Assembly (NCBI RefSeq): GCF_000005505.3
Contig: NC_016133.3
Location: 47,271,237-47,335,236, forward strand
DNA length: 64,000 nt
Reading direction: 5' to 3'
Origin: Brachypodium distachyon
Taxonomy: Eukaryota; Streptophyta; Magnoliopsida; Poales; Poaceae
The notes beneath the pieces were generated by a model. The model saw only the letters and a program-made list of their open reading frames with translations, was not told where the DNA came from and ran no database searches. The position numbers and the translations under genes were made by a program. Every line of letters starts with the position of its first letter. The stretch's first letter is position 1. Positions 1-11,450 of the stretch are shown piece by piece.

Positions 1-56
1 CGTGCGGGATTTCTGCTGTTTCTGGGTTAATTTTGTCGTGTCTTCGGTGTGCGCAG

Positions 57-3000
57 ATTGACGAGAATGTGGCGAGGGAGATTATAAACCACCGCTCGCT
101 ACGGCACCCTAACATAATCCGGTTCAAGGAGGTGAGTACAAGGGAGGGAGGTTTCAGGATTTATTTGGGGGAAATTTATTGTGTTCTTAGATGGTGAATA
201 GTTGATCAGTTTTGTCCATTTGGGACTTGTTGTTGCTAGGTTCTGCTCACTCCTACTCACCTTGCCATCGTCATGGAGTACGCGGCCGGCGGGGAGCTTT
301 TCGATCGGATCTGCAGCGCCGGCAGATTCAGCGAGGATGAGGTGATCATTATTTTGCTCGAATTAGACGGCTCCGAATCTTTCCTATTTCGCCCACAATT
401 CTGAGGTTGGGGTACTAATAATTCTTTCTTGGGGATATTCATACTATTCTAGGCGAGGTATTTCTTCCAGCAGCTAATTTGCGGTGTTAGCTACTGCCAC
501 TTCATGGTGAGGATAGCGACGAAGTGATAATAACAATTCTTCAAAAAAAAACAAATCTTAAAAAAATCTTGCTGCTGATGTGTGTCACTGCAAATTTGTT
601 TGAGCTTGCAGCAAATTTGCCACCGGGACTTGAAATTAGAGAACACGCTGCTGGATGGCAATCCAGCTCCGCGCCTCAAGATCTGCGACTTTGGATACTC
701 CAAGGTACCAATTCTTGTTCAACTTTGCATCCTGGGAAGGAAGACCAAAATTTTGACACGAAACTGTCTTGACTTCCTCATTTTTCTTATCAATCTCGTG
801 CCTTTATTGCCTTCGAAAAAGTATACTCCTTTTCCAGCTTTATTGAGTGTTTTTTGCAACAAATCGTTCAAAAGCATATTTTTTTGCAAACTAGAGAAAA
901 AGACACGAGCAAAAACAACACAAAAACAGCATAACTCACTGTTCGTTATTGTGGATTCAGTTACCCATGCCTTAATTTTGCAAATATTTCGTCCTCACAG
1001 TCATCGCTGCTGCACTCGAAGCCCAAGTCCACGGTTGGGACTCCGGCATACATTGCTCCGGAGGTGCTCTCTCGTCGGGAATACGACGGCAAGGTCAGTT
1101 TTGTTATTTTACGAATCCCCTTTGCTCACGTCACTGCAACTGTGCTTAATCCTTATGACGGCAAGATATGAAGGGTCAGTGCTGCAGAACATGCTTAATC
1201 CTTATGTCCAATTGTGCATCGCTGCTTTTTGGTGGCAGCCTGCTCTAAACCAACGTAGTCAAGTAGACTCATTGTCCCTTTGCATTCTTGGACCCAATGC
1301 ATGAAAGGGCCACTTGCATTGGTATGTGGCCCCAATGCAGCATGCATCTGGGCCTCTTGGACTAGCCTCCTGCTGCACCTCCCTAATCAGTGGCTTTAGA
1401 TTTTGGAATTTTGTTCTGAGGCCAGGTAAAAAGCGGGTGGACCTGGTCCCACATGTCAATATTGGTCTGTTGTGCTATCTCTGTAGGGGGGATTCCAAGT
1501 TCCAAGTGCTCCAATTATTTGTGTTGACAATTTTGTCATAAAGAAGCAGAAGAAGAGATAGTCTAACCGAATGCTGCTAGTTCATTCGATGCCATTGGGA
1601 CATTATCTTTCTAGCAATCAATCAGTAAACAGATCACGCCTGATGGAGATCTTTGCCCCCACTGGGTGTGCCTACTTTCCTTGCATGCAAAACTCTATCC
1701 TTGATCTGGTTCACAATTGATTTACATGGTGGAGGCCTGTCTGTGTGGCGTTGTTGAGGTAATGATCTCAAAAGAAAGTAAGATTTGCTGGAGAAAAGCA
1801 CAAGATTCTGTTAATGCAGATCTTGTTTGTCATACTTAATTTAAACGTTGTACTTGAACTGAGAATCAATATAATATTTGTCGCGCACTTTGTTGTGTGA
1901 TGAATCCTTGACCAACAAACAAAAATTATTCGATCGTGCACACTTTTTTGTGAAGCTCCAAGAAATTATTTCTTCATAGGTACAGTAAGAAAAGGAAGCA
2001 CCTACAGAATTGAAATCCTTGCGTCTGACAAGCTCTGTATTGCATAGAGTCTTGGGATGCCCTGTGCGGGTTTCATGAGTGTTATTTTGTTCTCATCCAT
2101 CACTTTATGTCCTTTTCTGACTAGTATTGGCATCATGTTTCCAACCCTAATTGATGTGTACGACGGGCCCTCAGACCTGATCTTTGATGTAACCATGTTA
2201 GGCTGAACCTTGGGTTGGTCAGCTGTGGTCCTTCCGAGCTATTTGTTTTGGTTGTTGCTTCCTTTTTGTCATGTATTATTTGTCCTTTGCTCATTTATTA
2301 TTGCTAACAAATTAACAATTAAATATATTACTTGTCCTGGTTATGTAGATGCTATGTCACCACTTTATTTCTTACTTTCTGTGGTGCCATGCCAATCTGC
2401 CAAAAAAATTGCATTTCTAGCATGTAGAACATGGTTGCCTTTGCTCGTGAAAGATAGTAGTACAACAGTATTGAGAATTTGAGATTAGTTTTGGAAATGG
2501 ACATGGCTGATAAAATTTGTATTGCTGATTTGCACCATTGGGATGCTCCGAATTTCAATTTATCTTATAGTTCTACTGTATGAGTCATTTAATTCCAAAT
2601 ACATTTGCCGTATAACATTTTCTCTTTTTTGTGGGTAGCCGTATAGCATTTTCAGTGAGCAATTATGCATGAAATTCTCTGATGATAAAATTTGTAACCA
2701 ACCTATTTTCCCCAATATTCTTATGTTATGCAATTGATATTTTATTTCTTCACAGTACTTAGTGGCATTTGTTCTAGGTTCACATATACTCGACTCCCAG
2801 GTGACATGTTATTTCTCTTGAATTCACTGCTTTCTTTGAAGTTGCGCTACATATGGGCATGCTTTTAAGAGTCCTTACTTATACTGTAGAATTGTTTTGG
2901 TTATCGGGTTCTTAGCCAGTAATTTCATGTAACAACACATTATGAGCATCGTCGTTTGTACTCATGGTGCAAATATATTTCTATCTCCCTATATTACTTG

Positions 3001-3885
3001 GCGAAGTGCAGTCTGCTCAATTTTTTGGGCCATCTCAAATGTCTTTTTTGGCAGCTGCCCAACATGCTTCGTTGATATTGTTTCTGTATATGGTCCTCTT
3101 TCTTGTGATCTGCTTCAAGTATTTGTTGCATCATTGGTGGGTTCTTTTGGGTGCAGATGGCAGATGTGTGGTCTTGTGGAGTGACCCTATATGTGATGCT
3201 TGTTGGTGGATACCCTTTTGAAGACCCTGATGATCCCAAGAATTTCCGAAAGACGATTGGGGTAATACACTCACTCACTTTGTCCAATAATTTCTCTAGA
3301 CGGAGGGCCTTGCGAATGTACTAATATGTTGGCCCAAATTTTTGTTTTGTAGAGAATTGTGTCAATTCAATACAAAATACCAGAGTATGTCCACATATCA
3401 CAAGATTGTAGGCAACTCCTCTCTAAGATCTTTGTCGCGAATCCTGCGAAGGTATTCATTGGAGAGCAATGCCGGCAAACTTGACTTTATTTCATTCCCT
3501 ATCATTGGCATAATGCAATTCCCCTCACATCATGCAGAGAATAACAATCAGGGAGATCAGAAACCACCCTTGGTTTCTGAAGAACTTGCCTAGAGAGCTA
3601 ACAGAAACGGTACAAGAAAAGTACTACAAGAAGGACAACAGTGCCCCGACCTTCTCAGATCAAACCGTTGAAGAAATCATGAAGATCGTTGAGGATGCAC
3701 GGGCGCCACCTCCATCATCTACTCCAGTGACTGGTTTCGGGTGGGCAGAGGAAGAAGATCAAGAAGATGGCAAGAGACCAGACGAGGAAGAAAAGAACGA
3801 TGAAGATGAGGAATATGATGTCGAGGACGAGTATGAAAAGCATGTGGAGCAAGTTCGTGCGAGCGGGGAGTTTCAGATCCCCTGA
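57..3885 (+). CDS. SAPK6: SnRK2 (SAPK6/7-type) protein kinase, 3' part; first exon lies upstream of the window
   Basis: Plant-specific Ser/Thr kinase of the SNF1-related SnRK2 family, acting in osmotic-stress and ABA signalling in cytosol and nucleus. Exons read from GT-AG junctions: 57-131, 240-341, 453-506, 612-704, 1001-1093, 3157-3261, 3353-3451 and 3538-3885 (TGA stop); all are in phase 0. Visible motifs are IDENVAREI of the alpha-C region, [13 protein letters not shown] of the hinge, the catalytic loop CHRDLKLEN, the CDFGYSK Mg site, and an activation loop with [13 protein letters not shown]. The last exon ends in an acidic Asp/Glu-rich tail before ASGEFQIP, typical of subclass SAPK4-7. 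The glycine-rich loop and ATP lysine (about 40 residues) are in the missing first exon. Intron 5 is unusually long (1094-3156) with no recognised insertion. The SAPK6 symbol rests on recalled rice gene order; SAPK7 is the alternative. Confidence 0.93.
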
Positions 3886-4478
3886 TGAGATTCGGTTGCC
3901 AGCAAGCGGAAATTTCCTTACATGAGATACTGTCTATATTTTTGGTAGTTATGTTGGTGATGTCGAACTCCTGTCGTTGAGGGTCCTTTTTCTTCCTGGT
4001 GTGATATTATAACTTTGTAAATTATCGAAGTGGCAGTCTGTGTAATTGTAGTGAATGGTTGAGTGGTTAAGCTAGCAAGATGGAATGTAATTCCCACCGA
4101 AAAAGAAAGAAAAAGAAGATGGAATGTAATTTGTGGAATGTGATGTGTAAGTTTTGGACTTTAGATGCACTTTAGACTTAGTGTGAAGTTACTGAACAGT
4201 GATGCCTTGTGCATATTTTCCTAAGATCATGTGGAAAATGATTTGTTTAAGATTTATTCCCAGCTTGGTAAATCAAATTAAACATAAATTAATTTGTTTT
4301 CTATGATTGTCATCCCATCTTTGATGAAATGTTGTTTTAACACACGAATATATACGCTTGCAATAAAATTAAGATAAAAAGGAGTTAATCGAACACCAGG
4401 TTGTCTAAAAGTATCTTTCCACAATTCAGCAAGCGGCAATCTCCAGCAATCTCCAGGGAGGCAAATAATCGGTTACTC
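3886..4478. other. SnRK2 3' UTR and downstream AT-rich spacer
   Basis: After the stop the sequence becomes AT-rich and carries T-rich stretches and scattered AATAAA-like words (for example near 4362), as expected of a 3' UTR and polyadenylation region. I see no coding signal or repeat terminus here. The right end is the putative target-site duplication of the SINE that follows. Confidence 0.5.
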
Positions 4479-4797
4479 GCGAATTGAGCTACGGTTGGTT
4501 CCTTGCGGTGGAACCAGCCCACCCAGGTTCAAGTCTCCGACTTGATGTGGGTCTCGCATTTTTCTGGATTTATTTCAAAACATAACCGGCGTTGTGCTTT
4601 CAATGGGAGTGACGTATCCGTCAACTACGAGGCGCCTGTGGTGACTTTGTCAATCTCAAAATGATGTGCCGGACCAGTCTCTCGAAGGTGCTCATAGGAG
4701 ATAGTGTGTGCGTGCGTGTGTTCATATAGGTGAGTGTGTGTGCGTGCGTACTTGTGAGGGTCTGTGTCTGGACTGTGTTTTCTTAAAAAACAAAAAA
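4479..4797 (+). mobile_element. tRNA-derived SINE-like retroposon
   Basis: A tRNA-like internal promoter box B (GGTTCAAGTCT) lies at 4526-4536. The 3' part is rich in GTGTGCGTGCG words and ends with a CTGTGTTTT motif and an A-rich tail at about 4784-4797, a combination common in grass SINEs. GTTACTC occurs at 4472-4478 and again at 4798-4804, a plausible 7-bp target-site duplication that sets the boundaries. It makes no protein and would depend on a LINE partner. The exact family (Au-like or other) is not assigned. Confidence 0.6.
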
Positions 4798-5044
4798 GTT
4801 ACTCAATGCAACTGGTGGTGGTCCGAACAATCGAACCTGGCTGACTGCTTGATTTGCATGATGTGAGCAAGAATTAGAGTTATTAGTCTCATCTCAAAGT
4901 TCTAAGAATATATAAACACATTTATGTTCATGTCTATTTTGGTTCTTGCTGCTATGGAACCAACCAACGCATACATGGAATGACCGGCTTTGCACCCTGC
5001 ATTTCTTTTAGCAACCTCTTCAAGACAGGATGTCCTTACCGTGC

Positions 5045-5215
5045 AATTAAAAAAAAACACAACACAAATGCAAACGCTCACAAACACGCACGCACACTCG
5101 TCCCTACGAGAGACTGAGCCAATGAATAATTCAGGTAATACGGGCATCCATGCCAACTAGCCAAGTCTAGGACTTGAACTTGACTGGGTTTGCTCTACCA
5201 CAAGAAACGTAGCTT
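5045..5215 (-). mobile_element. Second tRNA-derived SINE-like retroposon, reverse orientation
   Basis: Read on the minus strand, this has an A-box-like TGGTAGAGCA near 5200, a box B (GTTCAAGTCCTAG) at plus 5167-5179, then CTCTCGTAGG and a GTGCGTGCG-rich stretch ending in TGTGTTTTTTT. It shares these 3' words with the plus-strand SINE at 4479-4797, so both are probably members of one family facing each other. Boundaries are approximate because no clear target-site duplication was found. Confidence 0.55.
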
Positions 5216-6954
5216 ATTTCACCCCGCCATGCATTTTGGAGGGAGTTGATCATGTTTATAAGAAAAATTGGGTTAAAAAAACACAAGGTAGGACTTATTC
5301 AAGAAAAATCATACGGAAATACCAACAACGAGCTAGCTGCCTAACCAAGCTATATATGCCTCGAACATCATCGGACGAACAAACTATGACAACAAAGAAA
5401 ACCTCCACGTGCTCCAATGATGCCAGAGAGAAGACATCCACACGCTAGAAGAAGAAGGGCAGACCGAACTTGCCCTCTCTGACGACTAGAGCAAAGCGGA
5501 AATCACCCTAACTAGCAAACCCGTGTACTTCGAGTCACCGCTACTTGAAGCCGCAACTTATGTCCAACCCCGCACCGGCCTTGAAGCCTCATAAAACAAC
5601 ACATTCAAGGAGGTATGGAATCCAAGATGAAAGATCGGTATGGTCGACTAGAGGGGGTTTGAATATGCGACTAATAAATTTTAATCTTTTATTTTTCTTG
5701 AAAAATACAAACACTTAATCCTAGGGCTTACTAAATTCTCTGAAGTGAATGTAACCCTAGTATGAAGTGCGATAGCCGAAACAATACGATAAACAATATA
5801 ACTTGCAAGAATGTAAAGGGGTGAAAATGATACCACACGAGAGACGAAGATTTCTCCGGAGTTCCACCTTTTGGGATAGGTGTACGTTTCTGTTTGGAGA
5901 AGTGCTCTACCACAAAGGTAGAGGAGGCACAAAGGCTCACTCTATTCTCCTCTCACAACACCACAAAGACAATGTGAGTTCCACTAGTGGTTTCCTTGAG
6001 GGCGAAGGCCGGACCCTTACAAACTTGACCGGGGCACACTCCACAACTCAATCGGATGCTCCCAATCCAATCCTCGAGCTCGTCACACCAAGGAGGAGCA
6101 CGAGAAAACCACTTCCGTCTAGGGTTCCCAGTGACACAAGGGAATCAACTTTTTGACTTGGTGAAACCCTAGATCTCAATCTTCTCTTCCTATTCTCAAA
6201 GTTTTGGCTTGGGAAATCAACTCGGGAGAGAGATCGAGGAGATGAAGTTCTTGTGTTCTTGAGAGAGGAAATGGTGTTCTTGGCTTGAAGATCAGACAGA
6301 GGGGCTCGTTGGGGACAAAGGGGTAAATAAATGGGGTCCCCAAAATCGAACCGTTATGCAGTGGTCTAGTTCCGCATATTCCGAAGGGGCTATCAGAGAG
6401 CACCCACCACCTGGGAACTTGGAAACTCAGGATGAAACCACACTATAGCACCATGTGTCTAGGTGCGTATGATTCTCACATGTATAGAAGCATGATCCAA
6501 AAAGAGCAATTTGGATGTCAAAAATAGACTAGGAAAAAGGTTAAGCTTGCATATCAACGACACCAGACTGATACTACGCTATATGGAAAAAACTGAATAT
6601 ATGAATTTCAGGGGGAAAATGAGTTGAATCAGTACTTTGGTTTTAACTCCATATAAAATTCATAAATTGCTAAGTTTTGGAAGTAGTTATGTAGGAAATA
6701 TAGAAGGTGAGCTTAATAATACAATTATAAAAAAAGAGCTGAAAAGTTCTCAAATTGCATTTTGCCTTTATGTATCATAATTCCATAATAACTAAAATAT
6801 TAAAGTAATTTTATATGAAAACTATAAGTTGTATAAAAAATAACACAACTTTTTTTGTTATATGAATTTTGAAATGAAAATTAGAGAGAAATTGACAATT
6901 TACGTAATTCACATGAAGTCCATATTAGCAGTTACAAAATATTAACATTAATTA
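5216..6954. repeat. Unclassified repeat-like intergenic DNA
   Basis: The stretch 5640-6400 looks like non-coding retroelement DNA: it opens with a GTCGACTAGAGGGGG motif of a kind I associate with plant LTR elements and has only short, overlapping open frames with no recognisable domain. From 6480 to 6954 it is simply AT-rich. No terminal repeats, target-site duplication or protein family were found, so the assignment is weak. Confidence 0.3.
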
Positions 6955-7065
6955 CTCCCTCCGATCCATATTAATTGTCTCAAATTTGCCCAAATATGGA
7001 TGTATCTATGCCAAAAAAGTCTAGATACATGTAATATTTCAACAATTAATATGGATCGGAGAGAG
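6955..7065. mobile_element. Stowaway-type MITE
   Basis: Non-autonomous Tc1/mariner-like element of 111 bp. Left terminus CTCCCTCCGATCCATATTAA and right terminus TTAATATGGATCGGAGAGAG are inverted complements. TA dinucleotides at 6953-6954 and 7066-7067 are the expected target-site duplication. Confidence 0.88.
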
Positions 7066-7885
7066 TAGTAGGAGTGACTTATTTGTCGTCTGTATGTATG
7101 AATGACAACTCATGTGAATATAATAAAATTGACTCGATTTGGACCGGTGCCGGTACCTACGGGCACCGTATACTCCGTTCATCAGCTGAGATCAACGTTC
7201 CTCCTAATGTCTCCTGCATGTGCGGTCTGACTAGCCCGAATCCCCAGCTGATATTCAGCGTTAGGCCTTGTTCGGTTATGAAATTTCCTACCGAGGTTAA
7301 GAGGGATTTGAGAGAACTTGAACTAAAATGGGATCAATCCTCCCAGACCCACCGAGACGGGAGCCCTTAACGGGCGGCCGATCCTTTGCCGGTACTGGTA
7401 AATAAATAAGAGATTCCGGTGAATGCACTATGTTGAATTCTGAGATCACAACCGCAGTGGGCCTCACCTCCACTCTCTTCCCCCCCTGGGCTGGAGCCTA
7501 TCTATCTCTCCTTTTTTTTTTCCTTTTGATCGAACCCCACTCCCCTCCTCCTGGCCCATCTGGCTGCCGAGCGCCCCAACCCAGGCCAACCCCCTCGCTC
7601 GTCTTCCTCCTCGCGCGAGCGCCGCCATCCCTCCCTCCTTCTGGCCCATCCCGCTGCCGAGCGCCCCAACCCGCTCGCTCGTCTCTCTCCTCGCGCGAGC
7701 GCCGCTACCGCCGGTTGATCTCCCCTTCGATTCTCTCGCTCCCGACCGTTTCTCCTCCCATCACCCCACGAATCGATTCCGCCCTTTTGCTCCCCGTTTC
7801 ATCTCCCTAATCTCCCCCAATTCGTAACCGAGGCAAAAATCAAGGCAGGGCGGCCGCCCTACTGGGTCCTCCGCCCGTGGCAGCC
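7066..7885. other. Upstream region and 5' leader of the FAR1-like gene
   Basis: The segment 7264-7300 begins with a TAGGCCTTGTTCGGTTA motif resembling the terminus of Harbinger- or hAT-type MITEs, without an obvious partner end. From about 7450 the DNA turns CT-rich with TCTCTCC and CCTCCTC tracts, as in grass 5' leaders. Open frames here are low-complexity proline/serine/arginine translations and were not called. Confidence 0.4.
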
Positions 7886-10057
7886 ATGGGGAACACCGAA
7901 GGTGAAGGCGGCGATGGCGGGGGTGGAGACCTGATGTGTATCGACGAGAATACTGGCGTAATTGGTGTGATGGCTGCTGGCGTAGACCATTGTGAAGGAG
8001 CTGAGCCGCAGGATGACGGCATTGGCGGTGATGGGACCAGGGAAGGAATTTCTAACGGCAACGAAATGGGTAGGAGAGGGTATGGGGATGAAGCTGAGAA
8101 TGAAGAGGCTGCGACGGTTCAGGGCAGCAAGGAGGGGACCGAGGAATTGCTACGGAAGGTGGTGTACAGCGAAGAGGAGGCGTACAAGCTGTACTGTGAC
8201 TATGGGCACCGCACTGGGTTCAGCATCCGGAAAGGGAAGCAGTCCTACTTTACAGGCACCAAGAGGATCAGGACCAAGGATTACTTCTGTTCCAAGGAAG
8301 GCCTCAAGGAAGGGGAGAAGCTTACAGATGCAAACTTCAATGATCCGCACACCAGGACGAATTGCAGGGCCATGGTTCGCTTCAGAGTGAACGACCATGG
8401 CGAGTGGAAGGTCATCCGGCTTGTCTCTGATCACAACCACAACTTGGCAAGCCCTGAAGAGCGGCACCTTTTGCGGTCTGCAAGGTCACTTATAGCTGGC
8501 CGGTCAAGTTCTGTAGATGCTGTATTGTATGGTGGGTATCAGGTAGCGGGTGCACCTTCCCAAATGGCTGTAAGCACTAGTGTAACCAACAATCCAGAGT
8601 CTTCGAAGCAAGATTTGCCCCACAGTTATAATGGTATACCAAAATCACCAGCTGCGGGGACTGGAGACTTGCAAGGCCTTGTAAACCATCTCAAGAACAG
8701 GGCAAATGAAGATGGCATGTTTTATTGGGATGTTCAAATAGACCGAGGTGGTCGGATGACTAATTTCTTTTGGCGTGATGGTAGGAGCAGGATTGACTAT
8801 GACTGTTTTGGTGATGTAGTTGTGTTTGATTCAACTTATCGCTTAAACAGACAGAACTTGATATGTGCGCCTTTTGTTGGTGTGAACCACCATTGGCAAA
8901 CTGCTATATATGGCTGTGCACTATTAGCCGATGAGTCGTTGTCATCTTTTGTGTGGCTATTTAAGTCCTTCTTGGAGGCAATGGGGAACCGGCATCCTCG
9001 GTCTATTTTTACCAATCAAGACCAAGTTATGTCAAAAGCAATTGAAGAAGTTTTTCCAAGTACATGCCATCGAATTGCCCACTGGCATATCCAAAAGAAT
9101 GCTGCTTCTCGTCTTGGTGCGCTCAATGGTTCGAAAGCATTTAATAAGATGTTCAAAAAGTGTATGCAGGGATGCGACTCAGAAGCAGAATTTGAGGAAA
9201 CATGGGCCGAGATGCTCCGTGAGTTTAAGTTGCAGGATAATAAGTGGCTTAACAAACTTTACAAGCTCAAGCAGAAGTGGAGTAGTGCGTTTAACAAGTG
9301 CACTTTTGATGGTGGGGTCGAGAATGAACCACAATGTGACAGTTTGAGCAACATATTCAGTTGCATTGCCGATAAATTGACTTCTCTTTCTGCAATTATT
9401 GTTGCCGTGGATAAGCTGACTGAAGATTGGCGTGAGAAAGAGCTTGATGAGGATACACGGTGTTGCCAAAAGCCACCTGCTTGTATTATAAAGCATAGTG
9501 ATATTTTGAATCATGCAGCAAAACTTTATACACACAGAATCTACAAGTTGTTTGAGACATATTTTCTTGATGGGTGTGGTGCCACAAAATTCAAGGAGCT
9601 TCGCTGTGAGGACGGTAACACATATCGATTTGAGATGACCATGCAGGGCAGAGGCTCAAGAGTCTGCACAGTTCATTTGAATCTGTCTACAATGCAACTC
9701 ACTTGCAGCTGTAGTAAGTTTGAGACGATGGGTTTACTTTGTCCACACGCTCTGAAAGCTCTTAGTATCAAGAATGTATGCAAAATTCCAGAAACGTATA
9801 TACTGAAGCGGTGGACCAAGGATGCTAAGCAGTGGGTTTTCAATCCAAAGCTATATGAATCATCATATCAGGAATGTATGGACAGTGAAGCTGCATACTG
9901 CAGCCATGTTATGCGGTACGCTTATGACCTTGTCATGAAGAGTCAAGGGCAGGAGGAATTGAGGAAATCACTTTGGGAGACTCTTGAGAGTGGAGAAAAA
10001 GAATTGGAGAAATACCTAGAAAATGTTGCCCAATATGCACTTTCTTATGCCACTTGA
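7886..10057 (+). CDS. FAR1-RELATED SEQUENCE (FRS)-like protein, domesticated MULE transposase
   Basis: Likely nuclear DNA-binding regulator of the FHY3/FAR1 family, which derives from Mutator-like transposases. Intronless reading frame of 723 residues. Domains in order: acidic, glycine-rich N-terminus (1-85); FAR1 DNA-binding domain (about 90-190) with the SDHNHNL zinc-ligand motif; MULE transposase domain (about 300-410) with the aspartates of VVFDSTYR and TNQDQ; and a SWIM zinc finger (about 595-630) with the CxCx(n)CxH pattern CSC...CPH. The open frame reaches a GTG at 7877, but plants do not use it; the first ATG is at 7886 in a good context (GCCATGGGG). No terminal inverted repeats were found nearby, so this looks like a host gene and not an active element. 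The specific FRS member is not identified. Confidence 0.88.
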   Translation: MGNTEGEGGDGGGGDLMCIDENTGVIGVMAAGVDHCEGAEPQDDGIGGDGTREGISNGNEMGRRGYGDEAENEEAATVQGSKEGTEELLRKVVYSEEEAYKLYCDYGHRTGFSIRKGKQSYFTGTKRIRTKDYFCSKEGLKEGEKLTDANFNDPHTRTNCRAMVRFRVNDHGEWKVIRLVSDHNHNLASPEERHLLRSARSLIAGRSSSVDAVLYGGYQVAGAPSQMAVSTSVTNNPESSKQDLPHSYNGIPKSPAAGTGDLQGLVNHLKNRANEDGMFYWDVQIDRGGRMTNFFWRDGRSRIDYDCFGDVVVFDSTYRLNRQNLICAPFVGVNHHWQTAIYGCALLADESLSSFVWLFKSFLEAMGNRHPRSIFTNQDQVMSKAIEEVFPSTCHRIAHWHIQKNAASRLGALNGSKAFNKMFKKCMQGCDSEAEFEETWAEMLREFKLQDNKWLNKLYKLKQKWSSAFNKCTFDGGVENEPQCDSLSNIFSCIADKLTSLSAIIVAVDKLTEDWREKELDEDTRCCQKPPACIIKHSDILNHAAKLYTHRIYKLFETYFLDGCGATKFKELRCEDGNTYRFEMTMQGRGSRVCTVHLNLSTMQLTCSCSKFETMGLLCPHALKALSIKNVCKIPETYILKRWTKDAKQWVFNPKLYESSYQECMDSEAAYCSHVMRYAYDLVMKSQGQEELRKSLWETLESGEKELEKYLENVAQYALSYAT

Positions 10058-10266
10058 AAGAAGCGTTGATCGACCTTTTGGCAAATATTGCTGACAAAGC
10101 AAGATGTACTTATGATGGGTAACATAATTTGTTAGAAGATGTGTGCAGAGTTTCTCTTATGCTGACTCTAATTGTATTTTTTTTCTGAAACAAGATACAA
10201 TCTTGAGTAAGTCTTTGTTCTCTCAGCTCTTCGTTGTTAATTCTTGCTGTAATACCATGTGCTTTA

Positions 10267-10635
10267 CTCCCTCTGTTCCATAATATAAGGCGTCTTAGGT
10301 CTGGTTAAGACAAGTCTTTGACCATTAATTACTCTATTAATATGTAGCTTGCAAGATATGAAACCACAACTATTATTAAGTACCCCCTCCGTCCCATATT
10401 AAGTGACTTTCTATTACATGTATCTAAACGCCTTTTAGGCATGGATACATTCATATTTGGACAAATTTGAGTCACTTAATATGGGATGGCGGGAGTACTT
10501 TTGATAACGAATCTAGCAATACCAATTTCATGTCATATAAAGTTACAAACCCTATCTGAACGTAGTAATTCTTGGTCAAAAACTTATATTAACGAACGTT
10601 ATATTTATATTTATATTATTATGGAACGGAGGGTG
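10267..10635. mobile_element. Outer MITE of a nested pair
   Basis: Left end CTCCCTCTGTTCCATAATAT follows TA (10265-10266); right end ATTATGGAACGGAGGGTG is followed by TA (10636-10637). The termini are imperfect inverted repeats of the Stowaway-like type. The element is interrupted by a complete second MITE at 10383-10495, so the original length was about 255 bp. Confidence 0.8.
10383..10495. mobile_element. Inner Stowaway MITE inserted in the outer MITE
   Basis: 113-bp element with termini CCCCCTCCGTCCCATATTAA and TTAATATGGGATGGCGGGAG and TA duplications at 10381-10382 and 10496-10497. Its position inside another MITE shows it inserted later. Confidence 0.85.
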
Positions 10636-10837
10636 TATGTGATACTTTGGTACAGTACCATATCTCAATGACCATGAATCCATGATGTTTATTCAATCGT
10701 TAGAATGAAGGTTTGGTGGTATTCTTTTTAGGGTTGTATTGGTGGCACTGTATTTCGACCTACTGACCAATATAAACCTGCAAAGATTTTTCATCTCGAG
10801 GCAAGTGTGCTATGAATATAGGTGAGTTTAGGACCTA

Positions 10838-10950
10838 CTCCCTCCGATCCTAAATTGTTGTCGAAATATTACATGTATCTAGACACTTTTTAAGAATAGA
10901 TACATCATTATTTGGACAAATTTGAGTCAAGAATTCAGGATCAGAGGGAG
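10838..10950. mobile_element. Stowaway MITE
   Basis: Starts CTCCCTCCGATCCTAAATT and ends with its imperfect complement GAATTCAGGATCAGAGGGAG. TA lies on both sides (10836-10837 and 10951-10952). No coding capacity. Confidence 0.85.
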
Positions 10951-10988
10951 TATATGGGTAGGTTGAGTTTGGGTCAATTGACATTTCT

Positions 10989-11450
10989 GAACACCACATT
11001 TAAATGTTTAAGAACTATGCAATGGGAGATAAATAATAGTTATGGTTATTTTAAGCCAATCTTTCAGTGATGCCATTTCTGAAAACCAATTTTTTTTCAG
11101 AACTATGCAATAGAGATAAGTAACAATTATGGTTATTTTAAGCCAGCTTTTCAGTGATGACATCTCTACATCACATTTATATGTATCAGAACTATGCAAT
11201 GAGATAAACACCAAATAATTAAACTGTATTGACAATGTAAGCGAGTAGTTGGTTTCTAAGTGAGATGTGGCAATTTTTCAGAACTATGCAATGAGAGATA
11301 AGTAACAAGTATGGTTATTTTAAGCTAGCTTTTCGGTGATGGCATCTCTAAGCACCATATTTTAAATATTTCAGAACTATGCAATGAGATATAAACACCA
11401 CGTATTTAAACTGCATTGCGGAGTAACTGGTTTCTAAGTGAGACGTTACG
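10989..11450. repeat. Degenerate tandem repeat, about 180-190 bp period
   Basis: The phrase AGAACTATGCAATGAGA-like recurs near 11010, 11099, 11189, 11280 and 11374, and GGTTATTTTAAGCCAGCTTTTC-like words recur near 11044, 11131 and 11312. Two nearly full units (about 11096-11275 and 11277-11450) follow a partial one. Units also share TTGGTTTCTAAGTGAGA. I do not recognise the family. Confidence 0.75.

Noticed and set aside
582..1304. 240-codon plus frame across SnRK2 exons 4 and 5
   Set aside because: Only 612-704 is exon in that frame; the rest is intron read-through, shown by the splice junctions and kinase motifs.
7877..7885. GTG as start of the FAR1-like protein
   Set aside because: Nuclear plant genes start at ATG almost without exception; the first ATG is at 7886 in a good context.
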